Below, in pieces: positions 6,806 to 12,481 of a DNA stretch of 12,481 bases. The notes under the pieces are model-generated. The model had not been told where the DNA came from and did no database searches. It saw only the letters and a list, made by a program, of their open reading frames with translations. Each line of letters begins with the position of its first letter. Position 1 is the stretch's first letter. The position numbers and the translations under genes are program-made. Source of the stretch: Comamonas sp. (GTDB lineage Bacteria; Pseudomonadota; Gammaproteobacteria; Burkholderiales; Burkholderiaceae_C); assembly GCA_018384835.1 (NCBI GenBank), contig JAHAYB010000322.1:1-12481 (forward strand). Direction: 5' to 3'.

Positions 6806-8971
6806 ATGAACCATCCCCAGCACTTACGCCCTTCTTTGCTGCGCCCCACCCTGTTGGCTTTGGCCGCTGCTGCTGCCTGTGCCTCAGTACAGGCTCAGGA
6901 AGCCACTTTGTCAGAAGTAGTGGTTTCGGCCTCTGGTTTTGAGCAAGAGCTCCAGGCCGCGCCAGCCTCCATCTCAGTTGTCACCCGTGAAGAGCTAGAG
7001 AGCAAGAACTTCCGCGACCTGGCTGAAGCCTTGCAAGGCGTAGAGGGCGTTGACGTACTGGGTGGCACCGGCAAAACCGGTGGCCTAGACATCAGCATTC
7101 GCGGTATGCCCAGCGAGTACACGCTGATTTTGATTGATGGCCGCCGCCAGAACGTGGCCGGTGATGTCACGCCCAACGGTTTTGGCGCAGCGCTCAACAG
7201 CTTTATGCCACCGGTATCGGCCATTGAGCGTATTGAAATCATTCGCGGCCCCATGTCCACCCTGTACGGCTCGGATGCCATGGGCGGTGTAGTCAACATC
7301 ATCACCCGCAAAGTGGCCAAGACTTGGGGGGGCGAAATTGGTTTGACGCAAAGCGTACCCGGCAGCAGCGATTGGGGCGATGAAAGCAAGCTTAACCTCT
7401 ACCTGAACGGTCCTATCAAACAAGACACACTAGGTTTAGCGGTGCGTGGCAATTGGTATCGGCGTGATGCTTCGGACTGGGTACTGGCTCCTGGTGCCGC
7501 CCAGCCTGCTGGGGCGCGTAACCCAGCGCCAGCCCAAAGCCGCCAGCATAATATTGGCGCACGCCTGACACTCACTCCCAGCAAACAGCATGAGCTGTGG
7601 CTGGATGTGGAGCAAGGCCACACTTGGTACAACAACGAAGATGGCCGCCTAGGCAGCCGTGATGCGCTAGCCAACCCCAATAACTACCCCGGCTATAAAG
7701 ACGCGCTGCGCTTTAACCGTGACCAAATTGCCATTGGCCACACAGCCCGCCTAGGCTTTGGCCTGCTGGAAAGCAGCCTAATGCGCACAGAAACTGAAAC
7801 CGAGGGGCGTACCATTCCAGGGGCATCTGTCCCTGCGGGCGACCCGCGCAGCGGCACCGAGCGTGAGCTCAAAACCACCAACACCGTCTTTGATACCAAG
7901 TTGGTTGCCCCCCTGGGTGATGCCCATGTACTGACTGCTGGCGGCCAGTGGTGGGATGCCAAGCTAACGGACGGCCTGCTGCCGCAAAAACACGGCCAAA
8001 CCATGTGGTCGCTATTTGCCGAAGATGAGTGGCATTTGAGCGATACCCTGGCTGCAACCCTAGGCGCACGCTATGACCACCATGATGCCTTTGGCGGCCA
8101 CGTTAGCCCTCGCGCCTATCTGGTGTGGGATGCCAGCACGCAGTGGACGTTCAAAGGCGGTGTCAGCAAAGGCTTTAAAGCGCCACGCCTCAATCAGTTG
8201 ATTGATGGAGTCAGTGGCATCAGCGGACAGGGTGTCACCATCAACATTGGCAACCCCACCCTTAAACCAGAGGTTAGCACCAGCACCGAGTTTGCCGCTT
8301 TGTTTGACAACCAACAGGGCATGACGGCATCAGCCACTGTGTTCCACAACAAGGTCAAGGACAAAATCAGCTCTGGTGGTGACTGCTCGGTAAACTTTAT
8401 CTCCAGTTGTGTGGCCAATCCGATAGCCACCTACTCCATCAACGTCGATGAGGCCAAAACCTGGGGGCTGGAGTTGAGCAGTCGCGTGCAGCTCACCTCG
8501 CAATGGGGCGTGAAAGCGGGCTACACCTGGATGAAGAGCGAAGTTATCGAAAAAGGCGTGAAAAACGGCCAGCTGGCCAATACCGCCAAGCATATGGCCA
8601 GCCTGCAAGTGGACTGGAAGCCCGCCCAAGCCTGGAGCCTGTGGATGCGCGGTGAATACCGTGGCAAAAGCCCCCGTTTTACCGGCGAGCCTAGCCGCCT
8701 GACGGGCAACAACCTGGCTATCTACAACGCAGTGGGTGATGTCAAGGGGTACAGCCTATTTCACCTAGGGGGGAGCTACCAAGTGAACAAAAATGTTCGC
8801 TTAAATGCCAATATCTTCAACCTGTTTGACAAGGATTTTCGCAAGTTCAACCAAGTGGATTTGAACGGTACACCTACCTGGGTGAACCAGTATTTCCAAA
8901 GCGGCCAATCCGTATCGGGCACCACCTTGCCTGGGCGCACTCTGTGGCTGACGGCGAATATCAGCTTCTAA
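6806..8971 (+). CDS. TonB-dependent outer-membrane receptor, catecholate siderophore type (CirA/FepA/IrgA-like)
   Basis: An outer-membrane beta-barrel with an N-terminal plug (721 aa) that imports a ferric siderophore using TonB-ExbBD energy. The signal peptide is cut probably after VQA (residue 30). A TonB-box-like ATLSEVVVSA follows at 33-42. The plug (about 50-170) contains ISIRGMPSEYTLILIDGRRQ (96-115) and the strong family mark IERIEIIRGPMSTLYGSDAM (140-159), followed by GGVVNIITRK, as in CirA/IrgA-type ferric-catecholate receptors. The barrel ends with the terminal Phe needed for BAM-dependent insertion (GRTLWLTANISF). Cys527 and Cys535 probably form a disulfide in an extracellular loop. 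A Fur box precedes the gene. No siderophore biosynthesis, ferric reductase or TonB genes are adjacent, so it looks like an orphan xenosiderophore receptor. The exact ligand is unknown. Confidence 0.92.
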   Translation: MNHPQHLRPSLLRPTLLALAAAAACASVQAQEATLSEVVVSASGFEQELQAAPASISVVTREELESKNFRDLAEALQGVEGVDVLGGTGKTGGLDISIRGMPSEYTLILIDGRRQNVAGDVTPNGFGAALNSFMPPVSAIERIEIIRGPMSTLYGSDAMGGVVNIITRKVAKTWGGEIGLTQSVPGSSDWGDESKLNLYLNGPIKQDTLGLAVRGNWYRRDASDWVLAPGAAQPAGARNPAPAQSRQHNIGARLTLTPSKQHELWLDVEQGHTWYNNEDGRLGSRDALANPNNYPGYKDALRFNRDQIAIGHTARLGFGLLESSLMRTETETEGRTIPGASVPAGDPRSGTERELKTTNTVFDTKLVAPLGDAHVLTAGGQWWDAKLTDGLLPQKHGQTMWSLFAEDEWHLSDTLAATLGARYDHHDAFGGHVSPRAYLVWDASTQWTFKGGVSKGFKAPRLNQLIDGVSGISGQGVTINIGNPTLKPEVSTSTEFAALFDNQQGMTASATVFHNKVKDKISSGGDCSVNFISSCVANPIATYSINVDEAKTWGLELSSRVQLTSQWGVKAGYTWMKSEVIEKGVKNGQLANTAKHMASLQVDWKPAQAWSLWMRGEYRGKSPRFTGEPSRLTGNNLAIYNAVGDVKGYSLFHLGGSYQVNKNVRLNANIFNLFDKDFRKFNQVDLNGTPTWVNQYFQSGQSVSGTTLPGRTLWLTANISF

Positions 8972-9060
8972 GTGCCTTTTAAGTCCCCCACAATGCCCCC
9001 CGCAGCGCGGCCAGCAGACTGCGTAGAATACGCAGATTTTGGCCAGCGCTGCTAGGCACT
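8971..9060. repeat. Nested inverted repeat downstream of the receptor gene (terminator-like structure)
   Basis: Three concentric complementary segments are visible. The outer is AGTGCC (8971-8976) with GGCACT (9055-9060). The middle is GCAGCGCGGCC (9002-9012) with GGCCAGCGCTGC (9041-9052, one bulged A). The inner is CTGCGT (9019-9024) with ACGCAG (9030-9035), loop AGAAT. The inner hairpin is followed by ATTTT, only a short U-run. It begins at the last base of the receptor stop codon, so it is transcribed with that gene. It is most likely a 3' end or termination structure. Confidence 0.6.
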
Positions 9061-9145
9061 TGGGCTGTGGCTTTGAGCAAGCAAAGAGGGCATAGCACAT
9101 GCCTTCACACCGAATGCAGGCAGCGCCCAATACAGAAAGTTTTGC
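9061..9145. other. Remainder of the receptor-pssA gap
   Basis: After the nested inverted repeat about 85 bp remain before the pssA ATG. It should hold the pssA promoter, but I see no convincing -35/-10 pair and no strong ribosome binding site; the nearest purine run is ACAGAAAG at 9132-9139. Confidence 0.3.
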
Positions 9146-9982
9146 ATGCACGATGGTAAAAGCACCCATTCAGACGCTGAGGGCGTGATGGTGCGAAAAC
9201 GGCGCAAGGGTATCTACATCCTGCCCAATCTGTTCACCCTAGCGGCCTTGTTTGGCGGCTTTTATGCCATGGTGATGGCGATGAATGGCCGCTTTGACCA
9301 AGCCGCCTACGGGGTGCTGTGTGCCATGGTGTTCGACGGCCTAGATGGCCGTGTTGCCCGCATGACCAATACCCAAAGCGCTTTTGGTGAGCAGATGGAC
9401 TCGCTTTCGGACATGGTCTCGTTTGGGGTGGCTCCGGCGCTGATTTCCTACCTATGGGCCTTAAAGGGCTTGGGGCGCTGGGGCTGGGTGGCAGCGTTTG
9501 TCTATTGCGCTTGCGCTGCGCTGCGCCTGGCACGCTTTAACGTCAATACCGAGGTGGTGGATAAGCGCTGGTTCCAGGGGCTGCCCTCGCCAGCGGCGGC
9601 GGCTTTGGTCATGGGCTTTATCTGGCTGATGGACGATGCAGGTGTCGTGCGTGGTCAAGATGGCCTGCTACCCTGGCAAACAATGAGCTGGGTCATGTTT
9701 GCCCTAACCCTATACGCGGGCTTGACCATGGTGACGAATGCGCCGTTTTATAGTTTTAAGGACATTAACCTCAAGCGCAGCGTACCGTTTGCGGCCATTG
9801 TGCTGATTGCTTTGGCCATTGCCTTGGTCAATATCCACAGCCCTTCGGTACTGTTTACGGTTTTTGCTATTTATGGGCTAAGTGGTTATGGCGTGTACCT
9901 GTGGCGCAAAGCCAAGGGGCAGCCGACCAGCATGATTAGCACCTCTAAAGACGAGCCTGATGAGCGTGGTCTGCACCATTGA
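9146..9982 (+). CDS. pssA: CDP-diacylglycerol-serine O-phosphatidyltransferase (phosphatidylserine synthase)
   Basis: An integral inner-membrane enzyme (278 aa) that condenses CDP-diacylglycerol with L-serine to phosphatidylserine, the precursor of phosphatidylethanolamine. The CDP-alcohol phosphotransferase motif D-x2-D-G-x2-A-R-x8-G-x3-D-x3-D is complete: Asp64, Asp67, Gly68, Ala71, Arg72, Gly81, Asp85 and Asp89. The opening KRRKGIYILPNLFTLAALFGG and several hydrophobic segments up to about residue 250 match the type II (Bacillus-like, membrane-embedded) class, not the E. coli PssA phospholipase-D type. The hydrophilic tail ends at about 278. ATG 9146 gives the usual longer N-terminus; ATG 9188 is an alternative with GAGGG only 4 nt upstream. 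It appears to be transcribed alone, with no psd gene in the window. Confidence 0.9.
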   Translation: MHDGKSTHSDAEGVMVRKRRKGIYILPNLFTLAALFGGFYAMVMAMNGRFDQAAYGVLCAMVFDGLDGRVARMTNTQSAFGEQMDSLSDMVSFGVAPALISYLWALKGLGRWGWVAAFVYCACAALRLARFNVNTEVVDKRWFQGLPSPAAAALVMGFIWLMDDAGVVRGQDGLLPWQTMSWVMFALTLYAGLTMVTNAPFYSFKDINLKRSVPFAAIVLIALAIALVNIHSPSVLFTVFAIYGLSGYGVYLWRKAKGQPTSMISTSKDEPDERGLHH

Positions 9983-10009
9983 CCATTAGTATTAGTTGGG
10001 TGACTGGCT

Positions 10010-10049
10010 AGGCGTTTAAGGCCGCCGACGTGAAAAGCCTTCAGCGCCT
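10010..10049. terminator. Hairpin downstream of pssA (possible terminator)
   Basis: AGGCG (10010-10014) pairs with CGCCT (10045-10049), and AAGGC (10018-10022) with GCCTT (10037-10041). The two stems are separated by a TTT/CAG internal mismatch, and the loop is 14 nt. Only a weak T content follows (CTTAGGG), so it is not a canonical Rho-independent terminator. Confidence 0.4.
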
Positions 10050-10130
10050 CTTAGGGAAAACAATTTCATACAATCAATTGCCGTGTGCGGATGTCCGTAT
10101 GTTTACCTTCCCCAGTAGGGGGATAATCAA

Positions 10131-10161
10131 GTTTGGAAGAGCCATTACCTCTTCCTGAAAC
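10131..10161 (+). promoter_or_regulatory. Hairpin in the bfr 5' leader
   Basis: GGAAGAG (10135-10141), a 7-nt loop CCATTAC and CTCTTCC (10149-10155) form a perfect 7-bp stem. GTTT (10131-10134) and AAAC (10158-10161) extend it by 4 bp after a 2-nt bulge. It ends 4 nt before the ribosome binding site AAGGA (10166-10170), close enough to affect ribosome loading. Confidence 0.5.
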
Positions 10162-10178
10162 CAAAAAGGAATACAGCC

Positions 10179-10661
10179 ATGAAGGGCGACCCACAAGTTA
10201 TCGCTGCGCTCCAAGCGCAGCTTAAAAACGAGCTTACTGCTATCAACCAGTATTACCTGCACTATCGGCTCATGAAGCATTGGGGCTTTCCCGTGCTGGC
10301 CAAGGTGGAGTACCAAGAATCCATTGGCGAGATGAAGCACGCAGACTTGCTCATGGACCGTATCTTGATGCTCGATGGCCTGCCTAATCTGCAAGACTTA
10401 GGCAAGCTGCAAGTGGGCGAAGATGTGCCCGAAGCGCTAGCCGGTGATTTGCGCCTAGAGCAAGCCGCCCAGCAATGCGTAAAAGAAGGTATTCGCGCTG
10501 CTGAAGCGGCGATGGACTATGTCTCGCGCGACTTGTTGCTGAAAATTTTGGACGATACCGAAGAGCACATCGACTTTCTAGAAACGCAGCTCGCGCTGAT
10601 TGAGCAGGTGGGCTTGCACAACTACCTGCAAACCCAAATGGGCGAGCCATCGCTAGATTAA
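10179..10661 (+). CDS. bfr: Bacterioferritin
   Basis: A cytoplasmic 24-mer haem-containing iron-storage protein (160 aa, normal length). It aligns without gaps to my memory of E. coli Bfr. Ferroxidase ligands Glu18, Glu51, His54, Glu94 and His130 are present, as is Met52, the axial haem ligand. Position 127, Glu in E. coli and an iron-bridging ligand, is Thr here (segment DDTEEH, 125-130). Glu128 and Glu129 are adjacent. The inner-surface iron site is also altered (Gln46, Gly50 instead of His, Asp). LEGLPNLQDLGKL-like and YVSRDLL segments are typical. ATG 10179 has a good AAGGA site 8 nt upstream. The FAD monooxygenase gene starts 58 bp downstream with no terminator between, so co-transcription is likely. 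Bfr identity is firm; the effect of Thr127 is uncertain. Confidence 0.93.
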   Translation: MKGDPQVIAALQAQLKNELTAINQYYLHYRLMKHWGFPVLAKVEYQESIGEMKHADLLMDRILMLDGLPNLQDLGKLQVGEDVPEALAGDLRLEQAAQQCVKEGIRAAEAAMDYVSRDLLLKILDDTEEHIDFLETQLALIEQVGLHNYLQTQMGEPSLD

Positions 10662-10719
10662 GTGCAAAAGCACACAGCGCAAGCGCCCCGAGCGGGTGGC
10701 CTGACGGGATGCAGGGCAC

Positions 10720-11967
10720 ATGCTCATTAAGCCGCAGCTCTTAGTTGCCGGTGGCGGCATTGCTGGCCTAGCGGCGGCTTTGGCGGCCTCTTTGGCGCAT
10801 TGGGACGTGCGGGTGTTTGAGCGCTCCGAGCAGTTCGCCGAGTTTGGCGCGGGCATTCAACTCGGCCCCAATGCAGTGCGCTGCCTGCGCCATTGGGGGC
10901 TATTGCCAGCGCTACAAGCCTTGGCCGTCCAGCCCCAACAGTTACAAGTGCGCAGTGCCGAGTCGGGGCAAGTGCTGGGGCAGATGGCCTTGGGCCAGCA
11001 GATGCAGGAGCGCTATGGTGCGCCCTACCTCACGATTCACCGTGCAGATTTGCACCGCGTTTTGCTGCAAGCCCTGCAACAGCGCGAAGGTGTACATATC
11101 AAAACTGGCGAGCCAGTGCTGCAAGTTGCCAACCACTCCAGCCCTCTCAATAACCATGCCGCCATTGCTGTGCGCACCCCCATGCGCGACAGCATTGAGG
11201 GCGATGCCCTACTCATTGCCGATGGTGTCTGGAGCCAACTGCGCTACACTGTGCAGGCGGCCAACGCCCCGCTGTGGTTTACCGGCCATTTAGCGTATCG
11301 GGCGCTTTTGCCTATGGAGGCCGTCCCCCCGTGCTGGCGTGCGGCGAATGTGCAGGTGTGGCTCGGGCCGCGCTGGCATGTGGTGCATTACCCGGTCTCT
11401 GCGGGGCGTTTACTCAATATAGTGGTGCTGGTGCAGGGGCAGGCTCCGGTAGATTTGGCCTCTTGGGACCACGCAGGCAATGCCCATGTTTTGGCCGAGG
11501 CATTAGCGGGCTGCTGCCCTGCTTTACAAGCTCTGGTGGACGCAGTTACAGCCCACGGTATGCAATGGCGGCTATGGCCTTTAATGGGGCGCAAGCCCGT
11601 AAGCGGCTCACAAGAGATGGCGCAGGGTCTGATGGCGCTGGCCGGCGATGCCGCCCATCCCATGCTGCCCTACTTAGCCCAGGGCGCGGGTATGGCTATT
11701 GAAGATGCTGCCATGCTCGGCCACGCCCTACAGCAGTACGAAGCCCCCATTGCCACCCGCCTACAGCACTACGCCTTGCTACGCTGGCAAAGAAATGCGC
11801 AAGTGCAGCAACGTGCTTGGCGCAATGGCCAAATTTTTCATGCCCAGGGGCTGCTGCGCTGGGGGCGCGACTGGGGAATGCGCCTGTTAGGCCAGCGGTT
11901 GATGGATATGCCCTGGCTCTACCAAGGCCCGCCTGGCTTGCATTTGGATGCACACCCCCTGCCCTAA
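10720..11967 (+). CDS. Class A FAD-dependent monooxygenase (salicylate hydroxylase/UbiH-like)
   Basis: A single-component flavoprotein hydroxylase (415 aa) that would use NAD(P)H and O2 to hydroxylate an aromatic or related substrate. The N-terminal Rossmann motif is LLVAGGGIAGLAAALA (G11-x-G13-x2-G16), with Glu35 at the end of the second strand to hold the FAD ribose. The DG motif is IADGVWSQLR (Asp168-Gly169), and the GD motif is ALAGDAAHPMLPYLAQGAGM (Gly309-Asp310), followed by AIEDAAML. Length and motif order match salicylate 1-hydroxylase, 3-hydroxybenzoate 6-hydroxylase and related proteins. The substrate is not identifiable, and a ubiquinone-pathway role is an alternative. It follows bfr by 58 bp, a gap with only tiny hairpins (GTGC-AAAA-GCAC, 10662-10673). 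The start has a mediocre ribosome binding site (CAGGG just upstream). The stop overlaps the convergent nsrR gene by 4 bp. Confidence 0.85.
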   Translation: MLIKPQLLVAGGGIAGLAAALAASLAHWDVRVFERSEQFAEFGAGIQLGPNAVRCLRHWGLLPALQALAVQPQQLQVRSAESGQVLGQMALGQQMQERYGAPYLTIHRADLHRVLLQALQQREGVHIKTGEPVLQVANHSSPLNNHAAIAVRTPMRDSIEGDALLIADGVWSQLRYTVQAANAPLWFTGHLAYRALLPMEAVPPCWRAANVQVWLGPRWHVVHYPVSAGRLLNIVVLVQGQAPVDLASWDHAGNAHVLAEALAGCCPALQALVDAVTAHGMQWRLWPLMGRKPVSGSQEMAQGLMALAGDAAHPMLPYLAQGAGMAIEDAAMLGHALQQYEAPIATRLQHYALLRWQRNAQVQQRAWRNGQIFHAQGLLRWGRDWGMRLLGQRLMDMPWLYQGPPGLHLDAHPLP

Positions 11968-12440
11968 CGAATTGAATGGGCTTGCTTCTCTTTGCCAGCA
12001 GCGTGCGGGATAACGGTGATGGGGGCTTCCACCAGAGCCGGGCTGCGCAATAAATCAGCCAAGGTAAAGCGGTCGAGGTGGGCAAAAAATGCCATCAACG
12101 CCCCCTCTAAAATCCCGGTAAGCTGGCAGTGACTGGTCATACGGCAGCTAGAGTGGTCGGGGTTAAAGCATTCTGCCAAAGCAAAACTAGGCTCCATACT
12201 GCGCACCACCGCCCCAATCCCAATATTTTGGGGCGGGTGAGCCAGGCGGATGCCCCCACCTTTGCCACGAATGGTTTGTAACCACCCCTGCTGCCCCAGT
12301 TGGTGGGTCACTTTCATCAGATGGGTTTGTGAGACATGTTGCGCTTGAGCCACTTCGGCAATGGTACAAAGACGCTGGGGATGCCGAGCCACGTACATGA
12401 GAAGGCGTAGGGCATAGTCGGTAAGAGCGGTTAAGCGCAT
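11964..12440 (-). CDS. nsrR: Rrf2-family nitric-oxide-sensing repressor NsrR
   Basis: A DNA-binding [Fe-S] regulator of 158 aa. The N-terminal MRLTALTDYALRLLMYVA and the winged helix (IAEVAQAQHVSQTHLMKVTH, 27-46), followed by the wing RGKGGGIRLA (58-67), are Rrf2 hallmarks. Three cysteines, Cys91, Cys99 and Cys105, sit where NsrR binds its cluster. Asp8 corresponds to the fourth ligand known from Streptomyces NsrR. IscR has a different Cys spacing, so NsrR is the better call. Such proteins repress NO-detoxifying genes (hmp, nor, ytfE-type) until NO attacks the cluster. The start ATG at 12440 has only a weak purine site. Its target genes are not in the window; they may lie to the right. The last codons (KEKQAHSIR) overlap the end of the monooxygenase gene on the other strand by 4 bp. 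Confidence 0.87.
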   Translation of the reverse strand: MRLTALTDYALRLLMYVARHPQRLCTIAEVAQAQHVSQTHLMKVTHQLGQQGWLQTIRGKGGGIRLAHPPQNIGIGAVVRSMEPSFALAECFNPDHSSCRMTSHCQLTGILEGALMAFFAHLDRFTLADLLRSPALVEAPITVIPHAAGKEKQAHSIR

Positions 12441-12481
12441 GGTAGGTATCTCAAAAAAGCAATTGAAGTCGGTATATTTTG
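12441..12481 (-). promoter_or_regulatory. Start of the nsrR upstream region (truncated by the window)
   Basis: Only 41 bp are visible. Read on the minus strand, it starts with AAAATATACCGACTTC and later has GAGATACC before the ATG, giving a loose ATACC direct repeat (two copies about 25 bp apart). It probably holds the nsrR promoter and perhaps an autoregulatory site, but a match to a known NsrR operator is not convincing. Confidence 0.3.

Larger units (their letters stand above)
9983..10178 (+). promoter_or_regulatory. pssA-bfr intergenic region with two hairpins
   Basis: A 196-bp gap. The first half holds a hairpin (10010-10049) that may end pssA transcription. TACAAT (10069-10074) and GATAAT (10122-10127) are -10-like boxes, neither with a good -35. 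The second half is the probable bfr leader with its own hairpin (10131-10161) and the ribosome binding site. I see no Fur-box match here. Confidence 0.45.

Noticed and set aside
6826..6897. Lipoprotein signal for the receptor (Cys25 in the signal peptide)
   Set aside because: The residues before Cys25 are all Ala, a poor lipobox, and a normal signal peptidase I site (VQA) follows at residue 30.
8801..9169. A 122-codon minus-strand frame across the receptor-pssA gap
   Set aside because: It overlaps the conserved C-terminus of the receptor and the nested inverted repeat, and its product has no recognisable features.
12441..12481. IscR- or NsrR-type operator upstream of nsrR
   Set aside because: TATACCGACT resembles part of an IscR type 1 half-site, but the spacing is off by one base and the second half is missing; the region is cut by the window edge.
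1..12481. CRISPR array, tRNA or rRNA genes, insertion sequence
   Set aside because: No regularly spaced repeats, no tRNA-like cloverleaf with CCA end or rRNA stretch, and no transposase or terminal inverted repeats with target duplication were seen.

Overview
The window looks like chromosomal DNA of a betaproteobacterium, most likely of the family Comamonadaceae. The basis is the fairly high G+C, the style of the proteins, and a branched-chain-type ABC transporter operon headed by an acyl-CoA synthetase with a divergent Crp/Fnr regulator, an arrangement I know from that group. No similarity search was run, so the taxonomy is an inference. I see no mobile element, CRISPR array, tRNA or rRNA.

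Left part (1-5657, all on the minus strand). Transcription runs leftwards through an AMP-forming acyl-CoA synthetase, LivG (ATPase), LivH and LivM (permeases) and a periplasmic binding protein that runs off the left edge. Gaps inside the operon are 24-48 bp, except for 144 bp in front of the binding protein. That longer gap holds two hairpins and a small tandem repeat. The second ATPase (LivF) expected of such a transporter is not in the window and probably lies beyond the left edge. Together the genes suggest import of an organic acid, aromatic acid or amino acid followed by CoA activation; the substrate cannot be read from the sequence.

Middle (5658-8971). A Crp/Fnr-family regulator (5908-6639) is divergent from the synthetase across a 250-bp gap that contains an 8+8 bp inverted repeat, a candidate operator. 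A catecholate-siderophore-type TonB-dependent receptor (6806-8971) follows. It is preceded by a good Fur box and three phased A6 tracts, so it should be iron-repressed. Its stop codon lies at the edge of a nested inverted repeat (8971-9060).

Right part (9146-12440). Here are phosphatidylserine synthase (pssA), bacterioferritin (bfr, with Thr where E. coli has the bridging ferroxidase ligand Glu127), a class A FAD monooxygenase probably co-transcribed with bfr, and, convergent with a 4-bp overlap, an NsrR-type nitric-oxide-sensing Rrf2 repressor. Iron and redox handling is a loose common theme: Fur-controlled uptake, iron storage and an Fe-S sensor.

I found no clearly new multi-gene system. 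The items most worth a second look are the Crp/Fnr inverted repeat, the nested hairpin after the receptor gene, the substituted ferroxidase site of Bfr and the structured gap before the binding-protein gene.
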